Shown here: in pieces, positions 1 through 7,913 of the stretch | Position numbering within the stretch: the stretch's first letter is position 1 | Layout of the letters: the number at the start of each line of letters is the position of its first letter | Source: an uncultured Eubacteriales bacterium | GTDB taxonomy: Bacteria > Bacillota > Clostridia > Lachnospirales > Anaerotignaceae | NCBI GenBank assembly: GCA_900546215.1 | Contig: URCD01000041.1 | Location: 1 to 19,160, forward strand | Length of the DNA: 19,160 nucleotides | Direction of reading: 5' to 3' | Program-made: the position numbers and the translations under genes | Notes under the pieces: generated by a model | What the model saw: the letters and a program-made list of their open reading frames with translations, nothing else | Database searches by the model: none | What the model was told of the DNA's origin: nothing

Positions 1-17
1 TTTTGCATAAAAGCACT

Positions 18-34
18 AAAATAGTCTCTATTTT
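18..34. repeat. Small AT-rich inverted repeat
   Basis: A 7-bp perfect inverted repeat (AAAATAG / CTATTTT) with a 3-nt loop lies in the noncoding left edge, beyond the galM terminator. It is AT-rich and has no clear associated gene. It could be part of a structure belonging to whatever lies left of the window, or be chance. Confidence 0.2.
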
Positions 35-91
35 GAGAAGATTAGTAATGTATACCATATTGTTCGCTTCTAGTAAATGCGGCATTTATAC

Positions 92-118
92 AAAAACAGC
101 CCTTAACAGGACTGTTTT
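92..118 (-). terminator. Intrinsic terminator of the mgl-gal operon (after galM)
   Basis: Read on the minus strand, a 7-bp outer stem (AAAACAG pairing with CTGTTTT), one mismatch and two further G-C pairs close a 6-nt loop. The 3' side runs into TTTTTG, giving a U-rich tail. It begins six bases past the galM stop codon, so it is the natural end of the operon. The stem is only moderately strong and some read-through is possible. Confidence 0.7.
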
Positions 119-123
119 AAACA

Positions 124-1143
124 TCACACAATTCTGAATATTGTTTTTCTTCTATACTCTTCTCCCTTTTTAAGTACCGGGCAAGGAAAATTGTCATGGT
201 TTACCGCATCCGGCCAATCCTGCGTCTCAAGTGCAAAACCACTCCTTGCGGTATATACTGCATCTTCTTTTCCATGCACAGCTCCATCAAGAAAATTGCC
301 TGAATAAAAATGCATTCCAGGCTGGTCTGTAAATACTTCCAGCCTTATATCACCATACTCTGCAGCTGCTGCCCTTTTCATTTCTTGGCTGTGGGTCTTT
401 TTCAATATAAAGTTATGGTCGTAGCCTGAGGCATTTTTGAGCTGAATGCATTTATCATCTATATCTCTTCCAATTTTCTTTTTCTCTCTGAAATCAAGAG
501 GAGAATTCTCAACAGAAGCTATATTTCCATTGGAACAGCCGTTTTCATCTATTTCAGTAAATTCATCCGCAAAAATTTGAAGCAGATGTTCCTCAACAGT
601 TCCGCCTCCAGCAAGGTTGAAATAACTGTGATTTGTCAAATTAACAATAGTGTCAGCGTCGCTGAGAGCAAAGTAATCAATAACAACGTCATTTTCCTCA
701 GTAAGAGTATATCTCACCCGGACACTCAAATTTCCCGGGTATCCTTCCTCCCCGTCAGCAGAAAACAGCGTAAATTCAATACAGTCATCCTTAAGTATTC
801 CCTTCCAGACCTTTTTGTCAAAACCCTCTATCCCTCCGTGAAGGTGGTTAGGTCCATTATTAAGCGCAAGACTGTATTCCTGCCCATTCAGCTCAAATCT
901 GCCTTTTCCAATTCTATTAGCACATCTTCCTGCAATGGCTCCCATGTATTTGTCCTGTTTTTCGTAATCTTTAAGGGTGTCATATCCCAGAACAATATCT
1001 TTGCCGTCGGGCAATATAAAAGTACGTATCGCCGCGCCATAGGATATTGCAGAAATTTTTAACCCGCGGCTGTTTTCAAGAATATACTCAAAAACCTCTT
1101 CTCCTCCCCTAGTTTTTCCAAAGGGTTTTATCTCAAATTTCAT
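124..1143 (-). CDS. galM: Aldose 1-epimerase (galactose mutarotase)
   Basis: This 339-aa cytosolic enzyme interconverts beta- and alpha-D-galactose, so that galactose released by hydrolysis can be used by GalK. Family landmarks are visible: NxLHGG near residue 99 (His102), NHSYFNLAG at 171-179 (catalytic acid His172), YDHNF with Asp242, and a C-terminal ETQDWPDAVNH with the likely catalytic base Glu306. Length matches GalM. The ATG is preceded by GGGAG about 10 bases away. The first 11 bases overlap the end of galT, so the two are translationally coupled. It is the last gene of the Leloir cluster and is followed at once by a terminator. Nothing in the reading frame looks damaged. Confidence 0.95.
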   Translation of the reverse strand: MKFEIKPFGKTRGGEEVFEYILENSRGLKISAISYGAAIRTFILPDGKDIVLGYDTLKDYEKQDKYMGAIAGRCANRIGKGRFELNGQEYSLALNNGPNHLHGGIEGFDKKVWKGILKDDCIEFTLFSADGEEGYPGNLSVRVRYTLTEENDVVIDYFALSDADTIVNLTNHSYFNLAGGGTVEEHLLQIFADEFTEIDENGCSNGNIASVENSPLDFREKKKIGRDIDDKCIQLKNASGYDHNFILKKTHSQEMKRAAAAEYGDIRLEVFTDQPGMHFYSGNFLDGAVHGKEDAVYTARSGFALETQDWPDAVNHDNFPCPVLKKGEEYRRKTIFRIV

Positions 1144-2638
1144 TACCGCAGCACTCCCTGATAAATCTCATAAAAGCGTTTATGCCGTTATCATCCTGTT
1201 TATATACCCCCGCGTCCTTTAAAACTTCCAGGAACACAAGTCCCACTTCTTTTTTGACAATAGCATCTATATTAGTTATATTAACCTCATCATACTTTTT
1301 CAAAAATGTTTCAGCCCAATCGGCATGCTTAGCTGTAAGCTCATCCTCCCTCAGATCTTTTCCCATTATTATAGAAGTTTCAAGCGCTGTAAGCTCATTT
1401 TTCAGTCGTGACGGCAGTACAGCCAGTCCCATGACCTCTATAAGACCGATATTTTCTTTCTTTATATGATGGAGCTTTGGATTTGGATGATATAGTCCGA
1501 GAGGCCTATCCTCAGTTGTTATATTGTTTCTTAAAACCAAGTCTATTTCAAACATTCCGTTATTCATTCTTGCGATTGGGGTTATGGTATTATGTGGCTC
1601 TCCATTTGTGTTCGCAAATATATATGAGGCCTCATCCGTATATGACCTCCATTTTCCAAGTATAAGGTCCGCCAAATCTATGAGCCTGTTACTGTCCTTA
1701 CAGGAAAGCCTTATAACAGACATCGGCCATTTGACAATGCCTGCCTTAACGTCCTCATAGCCCTTAAATTCAACATTTTTTAGGATAGGCGCTTTAGCCA
1801 TCGCAAACGTATAGTTTCCTCCCTGAAAATGGTCATGTGAGAGTATAGACCCTCCGACTATAGGCAAATCCGCATTGCTGCCTATGAAATAATGCGGGAA
1901 TATTTTTATAAAATCAAACATTTTACAAAATGCCGACCTGTCTATTTTCATAGGTATATGCTGCCCGTTAAACGCAATACAATGCTCATTGTAATAAACA
2001 TATGGGCTATACTGAAAGTACCACTGGCTGTCTGCTATATTTATTGGTATTATTCTATGATTCTGTCTTGCAGGATGATTAATTCTTCCTGCGTAGCCTT
2101 CGTTTTCCGCGCATAGCTGGCATTTTGGATATCCGCTCTGAGGCGCGTTTTTAGCGGCCGCAATAGCCTTTGGATCTTTTTCAGGCTTTGAAAGATTTAT
2201 TGTTATATCAAGCGTTCCATATTCCGTGTCTGTCTGCCATTTCATATCCTTTTTAATACGGTACCGCCTTATATAGTCGGTGTTCTGAGAAAAATCGTAA
2301 TACCAGTCTGTGGCCTCAGCGGGGCTGTGCATATATTTAATCCAAAATTTATTTATAACATCCCTTGGAAACGGAACCATAGTTCCCATAATCTTTGTAT
2401 CCAAAAGATCCCTTTCGGTCTGACTGTCATCAATAACGCCTCTGGCAGCCGCATCATCGAGAACAATATTTAAAAGCTCTTCAAGTCCATGTTTTTCAAC
2501 ATCTTTGCATGCTTCATAGCTGTCAAGTTTCAGAGCTGCAATTATGCTGTTTATGACATAGACCGTATCCTCCTCGGAAAACAGCTCCTTTTCAAGTCCA
2601 TATTCCGCAAGTCCCTTTATTGCTTCATTTACATTCAT
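1133..2638 (-). CDS. galT: UDP-glucose--hexose-1-phosphate uridylyltransferase, class II
   Basis: This 501-aa protein transfers UMP from UDP-glucose to galactose-1-phosphate, giving UDP-galactose and glucose-1-phosphate. Its length and sequence are those of the Firmicutes-type class II GalT (about 490-510 aa), not the roughly 350-aa E. coli class. The active-site segment reads GGSILSHDHFQGG at 262-274, with His268 and His270 in the place of the HxH motif. A CQLC pair (Cys173/Cys176) resembles the metal-binding cysteines of the wider family, but I am not certain it binds metal. It lies 14 bp after galE with GGGAGA as ribosome binding site, and overlaps galM by 11 bp. Confidence 0.96.
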   Translation of the reverse strand: MNVNEAIKGLAEYGLEKELFSEEDTVYVINSIIAALKLDSYEACKDVEKHGLEELLNIVLDDAAARGVIDDSQTERDLLDTKIMGTMVPFPRDVINKFWIKYMHSPAEATDWYYDFSQNTDYIRRYRIKKDMKWQTDTEYGTLDITINLSKPEKDPKAIAAAKNAPQSGYPKCQLCAENEGYAGRINHPARQNHRIIPINIADSQWYFQYSPYVYYNEHCIAFNGQHIPMKIDRSAFCKMFDFIKIFPHYFIGSNADLPIVGGSILSHDHFQGGNYTFAMAKAPILKNVEFKGYEDVKAGIVKWPMSVIRLSCKDSNRLIDLADLILGKWRSYTDEASYIFANTNGEPHNTITPIARMNNGMFEIDLVLRNNITTEDRPLGLYHPNPKLHHIKKENIGLIEVMGLAVLPSRLKNELTALETSIIMGKDLREDELTAKHADWAETFLKKYDEVNITNIDAIVKKEVGLVFLEVLKDAGVYKQDDNGINAFMRFIRECCGNEI

Positions 2639-2652
2639 AAAAAGTATCTCCC

Positions 2653-3642
2653 TTAATCCTCGTATCCATTGGGGTGATTTTTATGCCATTTCCAAGCCGA
2701 GGCAATGATTTCCTCAAGTGAGTCGTGACACGGCTTCCAGCCAAGAACCTCCTTTGCCTTTGCGCTGGATGCAATCAGCTGAGCCGGGTCTCCTGCTCTT
2801 CTTGGTGTTTCCTCTGCCGGTATAGGATGTCCCGTTACCTTTCTCGCTGTTTCAATAACCTCTTTTACAGAAAAGCCTACCCCGTTTCCGAGATTGAAAA
2901 TATTGCTTTCTCCGCCTTCTATAAGATATTTAACCGCAAGTATATGAGCGTCCGATAAATCTGTCACGTGTATATAATCTCTGATACATGTGCCGTCAGG
3001 AGTAGCATAATCGGTGCCAAAAATACTTATATGCTCCCTTTTTCCGTTTGGCACCTGCAGTATAAGCGGTATAAGGTGGCTTTCAGGGTTATGGGCTTCT
3101 CCGATATTTCCGTTTTCATCGGCGCCGCAAGCGTTAAAATATCTCAAAGAAACATATTTTAAGCCGTGGGCTTCGGCAGTCCATTTAAACATCTTTTCCA
3201 TAGCCAGTTTTGTTTCCCCATATGGATTAGTAGGCTCTGTCCTGTCGCTCTCCATTATTGGAACGCGTTCCGGTTCTCCATAAGTAGCTGCCGTAGAAGA
3301 AAATACGATTTTATCTACGCCGCTTTCAACCATGCTTTCCAGAAGCGTTCTAGTGCCGCAGAGGTTATTTTTATAATATTTCAGAGGTTTTGTTACGCTC
3401 TCACCCACAAGGGAGTACGCCGCAAAATGAATTACAGCATCTATTTTTTCCTTAGAAAAGAGAGCGTCCAGAAAATCTTTATCGCTTATATCGCCCTTAT
3501 AAAACCTTGCTCTTTTATCAACAGCCCTTTCAAATCCTGTAACAAGGCTGTCCGCTACTACAACATCTGTTCCTTCATCACAAAGTGCCTTCACGGTATG
3601 CGAGCCTATATATCCCGCACCGCCAAGTACTAAAACTGTCAT
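2653..3642 (-). CDS. galE: UDP-glucose 4-epimerase
   Basis: This is an NAD-dependent short-chain dehydrogenase-like epimerase that interconverts UDP-galactose and UDP-glucose. The Rossmann motif GGAGYIGSH sits at the extreme N-terminus (Gly7, Gly10, Gly13). The SSTAATYGE segment supplies Thr117 where many GalE enzymes have Ser. The YGETK motif gives the catalytic Tyr141/Lys145 pair. Start choice: a longer frame opens with GTG at 3651, overlapping the galK stop. But the AGGAG site lies only one to two bases before that GTG and about 10 before the ATG at 3642, and the resulting MTVLVLGG start is the usual GalE N-terminus. The chosen protein is 329 aa, starting 5 bases after the galK stop. Confidence 0.95.
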   Translation of the reverse strand: MTVLVLGGAGYIGSHTVKALCDEGTDVVVADSLVTGFERAVDKRARFYKGDISDKDFLDALFSKEKIDAVIHFAAYSLVGESVTKPLKYYKNNLCGTRTLLESMVESGVDKIVFSSTAATYGEPERVPIMESDRTEPTNPYGETKLAMEKMFKWTAEAHGLKYVSLRYFNACGADENGNIGEAHNPESHLIPLILQVPNGKREHISIFGTDYATPDGTCIRDYIHVTDLSDAHILAVKYLIEGGESNIFNLGNGVGFSVKEVIETARKVTGHPIPAEETPRRAGDPAQLIASSAKAKEVLGWKPCHDSLEEIIASAWKWHKNHPNGYED

Positions 3643-3647
3643 ATCTG

Positions 3648-4907
3648 TCACTCTCCTTCTGTCAACTCAGCCCCGCCTACGTTTCGTATCGAAAGTATGT
3701 GGCAGCTTCCCACTCCTACAGTTTGTTCTATTCCTTTTCTAAATTCCTCAAGCATATCATTTGGAACAAATGCCTGCACAGTTCCTGCAAAGCCTCCTCC
3801 ATGTACGCGATACGCGCCTCTGCCGTTCAGTAGAATGTCGCACATTGCCAGCGTATAGGCTACCTCCTGATGGACACTGCTTCCGGGCACTGTAACATTT
3901 TGCAGATACATAAAGCTGGAATATCCTGATTCTCTGATAACATTCAAAAAACCGTCGAAATCGCCATTTTCCAGAAGCTCTGCTTCTTTTACGGCTCTTT
4001 CATTGTCTCTCAAAAAATGAATTGTCCTTAAAACACCTCTGTCACCGGCACGTTTTCTGACATCAGGCATATTTTTAAATATTTCATCAATTGTTGTTTC
4101 TCTCAAAAACTCTTTTCCAACAGCATTTGCCGCCAGTTTCATCTCTCTCGGTATAGAAGCATATTCATCCGTTAAATCCGCATGGTCAGCCCCTGAGTCT
4201 ATGATACACAGTGCATAACCGGTTTTAGAAAAGTCAAAATCCAGTTTTTTTACAATAGGATTTGATGTATCAGCAAAGTCAATAGCCACGACTCCTCCTA
4301 CCGATGACGCTGTCTGGTCCATCAGACCGCTTGGCTTACCAAAAAATACATTTTCCGCATACTGACCTATCTGAGCTATTTTTACCGGATGAATTTTTCC
4401 GCCGCAAAAAAGCCCATTCATAATAGTTCCCGCAATAATTTCAAATGCCGCAGAAGAAGACAAACCGCTGCCCTTAAGCACATTTGAAATCATAAACGCA
4501 TCAAAACCTTTAATGTTATAGCCCATTTCCGTAAGCTTTGCGGCAACACCACGTATAAGCGCCGCAGAGGTATTTCTTTCGGTTTCTATTGGAGAAAGCA
4601 TATTAAGATCTATAGTTTCCATTTCGTATCCCTCTGAAAGAATACGTATCCTATTGGTACCGTTTTCTCTTGCGGCCGCAAGTATATCAATATCAACCGC
4701 GGCGGCTAAAACACAGCCATGCTGATGGTCAGTATGATTTCCTCCAATTTCAGTCCTTCCCGGCGCTGTAAAAACTCTTGGTTCGCCAGCTCCGAACGTA
4801 TTTTTAAATCCATTAATAACATTATTTACTCTTTTTCTATAGAAATCAGAATTTTGGGCAAAGCCGGGATAAATCTTTTCAAGACTGCTGTCTGTTACTT
4901 TATACAT
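3648..4907 (-). CDS. galK: Galactokinase (GHMP kinase family)
   Basis: This 419-aa enzyme phosphorylates alpha-D-galactose with ATP to give galactose-1-phosphate. Three GHMP motifs are visible: an N-terminal PGRTEIGGNHTDHQHG signature at 49-64, the ATP loop GSGLSSSAAFE at 146-156, and a C-terminal GGGFAGTVQAFV. The catalytic base is likely Asp197 in GLMDQTAS. The N-terminal signature departs from the classic GRxNLIGEHxDY: the Glu that contacts the sugar is Asn57, while Asp60 is kept. I recall this variant in other clostridial GalK-like proteins but have not checked it. AGGAGG lies 5 bases before the ATG. It sits 12 bp downstream of the 79-aa membrane-protein gene. Confidence 0.93.
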   Translation of the reverse strand: MYKVTDSSLEKIYPGFAQNSDFYRKRVNNVINGFKNTFGAGEPRVFTAPGRTEIGGNHTDHQHGCVLAAAVDIDILAAARENGTNRIRILSEGYEMETIDLNMLSPIETERNTSAALIRGVAAKLTEMGYNIKGFDAFMISNVLKGSGLSSSAAFEIIAGTIMNGLFCGGKIHPVKIAQIGQYAENVFFGKPSGLMDQTASSVGGVVAIDFADTSNPIVKKLDFDFSKTGYALCIIDSGADHADLTDEYASIPREMKLAANAVGKEFLRETTIDEIFKNMPDVRKRAGDRGVLRTIHFLRDNERAVKEAELLENGDFDGFLNVIRESGYSSFMYLQNVTVPGSSVHQEVAYTLAMCDILLNGRGAYRVHGGGFAGTVQAFVPNDMLEEFRKGIEQTVGVGSCHILSIRNVGGAELTEGE

Positions 4908-4919
4908 ATTATCCTCCTG

Positions 4920-5159
4920 TTATCTGGTCAGTATGCCTATTATTATGCACATAATCAAAATTACTACCAATACTATAACAACTCTGTCCATTGTTTTAAG
5001 GGACACATTAATGTGTGAATAGAAGCCTTCCTTCATTCCGGTAACCTTTTTGTCTATTTCGCTGAGCTTTCTCTCCTTTTTTTCCAGCTCCTGCTCCCTT
5101 TTCTCCAGTTCAGCTTCTCTTTTATCCAGTTCCTCTTCTGTAAGCCTGTTATCTTCCAT
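4920..5159 (-). CDS. Small coiled-coil protein with C-terminal membrane anchor
   Basis: I do not recognise this 79-aa protein as a named family. Residues about 7-40 are almost entirely Glu, Lys, Leu and Arg in a heptad-like pattern (EAELEKREQELEKKERK), predicting a coiled coil. Residues about 59-78 are a single hydrophobic helix (VVIVLVVILIMCIIIGIL) ending in TR, so it should be tail-anchored with the coiled coil in the cytoplasm. It has a good ribosome binding site (AAGGAG, 7 to 8 bases before ATG), located directly after the T run of the upstream hairpin. It lies between mglC and galK, 12 bp from galK, so it is co-transcribed. A structural or scaffolding role near the transporter is possible, but that is only inference from position. 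Confidence 0.75.
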   Translation of the reverse strand: MEDNRLTEEELDKREAELEKREQELEKKERKLSEIDKKVTGMKEGFYSHINVSLKTMDRVVIVLVVILIMCIIIGILTR

Positions 5160-5172
5160 TTTTTTGCTCCTT

Positions 5173-5210
5173 AAAAAAATCCCGACGGAATATCGAATAT
5201 TCCGACGGGA
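5173..5210 (-). terminator. Intra-operon intrinsic terminator / attenuator between mglC and the galK group
   Basis: On the minus strand a 14-bp stem (TCCCGTCGG... pairing with ...CCGTCGGGA, one A-A mismatch) with a 3-nt loop is followed directly by TTTTTTT. This is a textbook intrinsic terminator, placed 47 bp after the mglC stop and ahead of the small membrane-protein gene. Because the downstream genes continue in the same direction with no strong promoter between, it likely reduces rather than abolishes expression of galKETM relative to mglBAC, or acts as a regulated attenuator. Confidence 0.8.
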
Positions 5211-5246
5211 AATGATGTCATCAAGAATATTCTTACCTGAATATTC
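5195..5246. repeat. Three copies of the palindrome GAATATTC
   Basis: The 8-bp perfect palindrome GAATATTC occurs at 5195-5202, 5225-5232 and 5239-5246 in the spacer between mglC and the small membrane-protein gene. The first copy lies within the terminator hairpin. The other two are upstream of it in the transcript, where they could base-pair with the hairpin strand or serve as protein-binding sites. The copies may also be chance in an AT-rich spacer. Confidence 0.45.
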
Positions 5247-5257
5247 TAATACAATTA

Positions 5258-6271
5258 TTACTTCTTAGCAATATACTTACGTACGTCGATGGCAACCGCC
5301 AGTATTATTATAACACCCTTGATTATAAACTGGAGATAAGGGTTTATCTGCAGATAATAAAGACTGTAGTTAATAACCTGAAGTGTTATAACACCAATGA
5401 GTATGCCTCCGATTGTACCGACACCGCCGCTGAATGATACGCCGCCGATAACGCAGCCGCTCATCGCGTCAAGTTCGTAGTTAAGGCCTGTCTGTGTTGT
5501 AACTGACTGAACACGTCCTGCCTCAAGGAAAGCAGCAATACCGTAGAGAATACCGGCTACAACATAGATAAGCATTATGCTTTTAGTTACGTTAACACCG
5601 GATACCGCAGCGGCCTCTTTATTACCGCCAATAGCAAACATATTTTTTCCAAGAGTCGTTTTATTCCAGACAAACCACATTATAATCGCAGCAATTGCAA
5701 AGAATATTACAAGGTGGGGCACAGGTCCTACCTTGCCGTTTACAAGGTCTATATATCTCTGGTCAAGGCTGGCAAGAGGCTGTGCTCCGCCCTTCTGGCT
5801 GTCGATATAGAGGCAGAGAACTCCGTAAGCAATAAGCTGTGTGCCCAGTGAAATGATAAAGGCATGCATATGGAGCTTTGCCACACCAAAACCGTTTAAG
5901 AGGCTGAATGCCACACATACGGCAATGGAGATTAAAAGCGGAATAAGCATATTAATCGGCTCCGTAATCTGCGGATACATACGAGATGCGTATGTAACGC
6001 TCTGCAGAAGTGAGGCAGATATGGCCGCGCCGCAGCCAAGCACACGTCCTGCTGAAAGGTCGGTGCCGGCAAGAACTATAAGTCCGGCAACGCCAAGCGC
6101 CATTATTCCACGAGTGGAAGCCTGTGCTAATATTTTCCAAAAGTTGTTCATTGAAACGAAGGAGCGGTCCGCAATGATAACGCCTATAATCATGATACCA
6201 AGAATAATATAAAGGGCGTAATCAAGCAATATCTCCTTCCATGTTCTTTTATCTTTTACAGATGTCGCCAT
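5258..6271 (-). CDS. mglC: Galactose/methyl-galactoside ABC transporter permease
   Basis: This 337-aa integral membrane protein is the permease of the Mgl sugar importer, of the RbsC/XylH/MglC type (BPD_transp_2). It contains roughly eight to ten hydrophobic segments, beginning at residues 17-33. The cytoplasmic coupling loop GKNMFAIGGNKEAAAVSG is visible near 208-225; in this family it contacts the ATPase. A glycine-rich stretch follows near 270-290. AAGGAGGGG lies 6 bases before ATG. It starts 12 bp after the mglA stop, so it is clearly in one operon with mglA. Sugar specificity is inferred from its partner MglB and from the gal genes downstream. Confidence 0.93.
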   Translation of the reverse strand: MATSVKDKRTWKEILLDYALYIILGIMIIGVIIADRSFVSMNNFWKILAQASTRGIMALGVAGLIVLAGTDLSAGRVLGCGAAISASLLQSVTYASRMYPQITEPINMLIPLLISIAVCVAFSLLNGFGVAKLHMHAFIISLGTQLIAYGVLCLYIDSQKGGAQPLASLDQRYIDLVNGKVGPVPHLVIFFAIAAIIMWFVWNKTTLGKNMFAIGGNKEAAAVSGVNVTKSIMLIYVVAGILYGIAAFLEAGRVQSVTTQTGLNYELDAMSGCVIGGVSFSGGVGTIGGILIGVITLQVINYSLYYLQINPYLQFIIKGVIIILAVAIDVRKYIAKK

Positions 6272-6283
6272 AGTTTCCCCTCC

Positions 6284-7795
6284 TTAAATATACATGGCCG
6301 CAAGGCGCATGATATCTTCCTGTGTTGCACTTTCTCCGTCTAATATGCCAGCCAAATGCCCGTTTGACATTACCGCAATACGGTTGCAAATTCCCAATAG
6401 CTCTGACATTTCGCTGGATACCATTATTACACCCTTGCCTTCATTGGCAAGATTTATAATAAGCTGGTAAATTTCATATTTTGCGCCTACGTCTATGCCC
6501 CTTGTAGGCTCATCTAAAAGGAGAATTTCCGGTGACGTTAAAAGCCATCGTCCGAATATTACCTTCTGCTGGTTTCCTCCGGAAAGAGATCTGATTTGAG
6601 TTCTTTGAGAAGGCGTTTTAACACGCATACTCTCAATTACCCATCCTGTATCCTTTGTCATTTGTTTGTTTGAAAGCAAAGGACCTCTTCTGTATGACTT
6701 AATATTAGCGATAACGGAGTTAAATGAAATATTCATTACAGGGAATATTCCAGTGGCCCTTCTTTCCTCTGTAAGAAGCGCAAAGCCATTTTTTATGGCT
6801 ATACGGCTGTCCCTGTTGTTAACGGGCTTTCCATTTAGAATTACCTCTCCGCTCTCTCTATGAGCTACACCGAATATGGTTTCCAAAAGCTCTGTTCTTC
6901 TGCTTCCTACCAATCCCGCTATTCCCAAAATTTCGCCTTTTTTAAGATCGAAGCTTACATCTATACACGAGGGCATATATTTTCCCGTAAGGTGTTTAAC
7001 CTCAAGCATTACATCGCCTGGCACATTGGTTTTAGGAGGAAAGCGGTTTGTAAGGTCACGTCCTACCATAAGCTTAATAATTTTATCTGTCGTTAAATTA
7101 TCGGCTGTCTCAGTAGCTATCCATTTTCCATCACGCATTATAGTAACTTCGTCTGAAATACGAAGAATTTCTTCCATTTTATGACTTATATAAACCACTG
7201 CCACATTCCTGTCCCGCAGTTTATTTATAATTTTAAATAAGTGCTCTACTTCTTCTTCCGTAAGAGACGAAGTAGGCTCGTCCAAAACAAGTATTTTGGC
7301 ATTATAGGAAACCGCTTTAGCGATTTCAACCATCTGTCTCTGGCTTACCGAAAGCTTACCGATTATAATTTTAGGGTCAACCGGAATTTCAAGCTCGCCA
7401 AAAACTTCCTTAGTCTGTTCATACATCTTTTGATGGCTGACAAAACCAAGTTTTTTCGGAAAACGTCCAAGCCAGATATTTTCCATAACACTTCTTTTTA
7501 ATACCTGATTAAGTTCCTGATGAACCATTGCAACCCCATTATCAAGGGCATTTTTCGGTCCCGCAAAATGTGTTTCAACCCCATCTATAAGTATACTTCC
7601 CGAATCCTCTTTATAAACTCCGAAAAGACACTTCATAAGCGTTGATTTACCTGCCCCGTTTTCGCCCATAAGCGCGTGTACCGTACCCGGTCTTAATTTA
7701 AGCTGGGCATGATCCAGCGCCTTAACGCCGGGGAATTGTTTCTCGATGTCTATCATTTCAAGTACATATTCATTACCTGCCACCGAAATCACCAC
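6284..7795 (-). CDS. mglA: Galactose/methyl-galactoside ABC transporter ATP-binding protein (two NBDs)
   Basis: This 503-aa ATPase carries two fused nucleotide-binding domains, as in MglA/RbsA/XylG. NBD1 has Walker A GENGAGKST at 44-52, a signature-like LSVSQRQ at 148-154 and Walker B LVLDEP (Asp172, Glu173). NBD2 has a degenerate Walker A (GLVGSRR, no Lys, near 304-310), signature LSGGNQQ at 414-420, and Walker B LLLDEP (Asp438, Glu439). A degenerate second P-loop is normal in this family. The frame opens with two successive GTG codons. AGGA lies 3 bases before the first and 6 before the second (7792), so the second may be the real start. No ATG near the family's usual N-terminus is better placed. 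Confidence 0.94.
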   Translation of the reverse strand: MVISVAGNEYVLEMIDIEKQFPGVKALDHAQLKLRPGTVHALMGENGAGKSTLMKCLFGVYKEDSGSILIDGVETHFAGPKNALDNGVAMVHQELNQVLKRSVMENIWLGRFPKKLGFVSHQKMYEQTKEVFGELEIPVDPKIIIGKLSVSQRQMVEIAKAVSYNAKILVLDEPTSSLTEEEVEHLFKIINKLRDRNVAVVYISHKMEEILRISDEVTIMRDGKWIATETADNLTTDKIIKLMVGRDLTNRFPPKTNVPGDVMLEVKHLTGKYMPSCIDVSFDLKKGEILGIAGLVGSRRTELLETIFGVAHRESGEVILNGKPVNNRDSRIAIKNGFALLTEERRATGIFPVMNISFNSVIANIKSYRRGPLLSNKQMTKDTGWVIESMRVKTPSQRTQIRSLSGGNQQKVIFGRWLLTSPEILLLDEPTRGIDVGAKYEIYQLIINLANEGKGVIMVSSEMSELLGICNRIAVMSNGHLAGILDGESATQEDIMRLAAMYI

Positions 7796-7860
7796 GCTTC
7801 CTAAACTTTAAAGTAAAAATAGCTGTCATAATATCCCGCATTAATCGTTAATTAAAGGAA

Positions 7861-7887
7861 GGCACAGCAGTTAACAACCGCTGCGCC
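7861..7887 (-). promoter_or_regulatory. Intercistronic hairpin between mglB and mglA
   Basis: A 12-bp stem (two G-U pairs in RNA) with a 3-nt loop lies in the 118-bp gap after mglB. The following bases (TTCCTTTAATTAA on the minus strand) are only partly U-rich, so it is a weak terminator at most. A hairpin here fits the common arrangement in which the binding-protein mRNA is protected from decay or partly terminated, so that MglB is made in excess over MglA and MglC. Confidence 0.6.
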
Positions 7888-7913
7888 GTAAATTACAATA
7901 AACTCGTTAAATT

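Noticed and set aside
74..88. TAAATGC / GCATTTA dyad with a 1-bp centre left of the galM terminator
   Set aside because: It has no loop, so it is not a hairpin, and no adjacent gene is visible to which it could be an operator. I did not list it as a site.
577..1062. Long plus-strand open frame opposite galM, and similar ones opposite galE, gdpP and mglA
   Set aside because: Each is antisense to a gene with intact family motifs, and none shows a recognisable domain or a proper ribosome binding site.
5213..5223. TGATGTCATCA dyad in the mglC-galK spacer
   Set aside because: It is a single 11-bp dyad without loop and without repeats elsewhere, so it is probably chance beside the stronger terminator signal.
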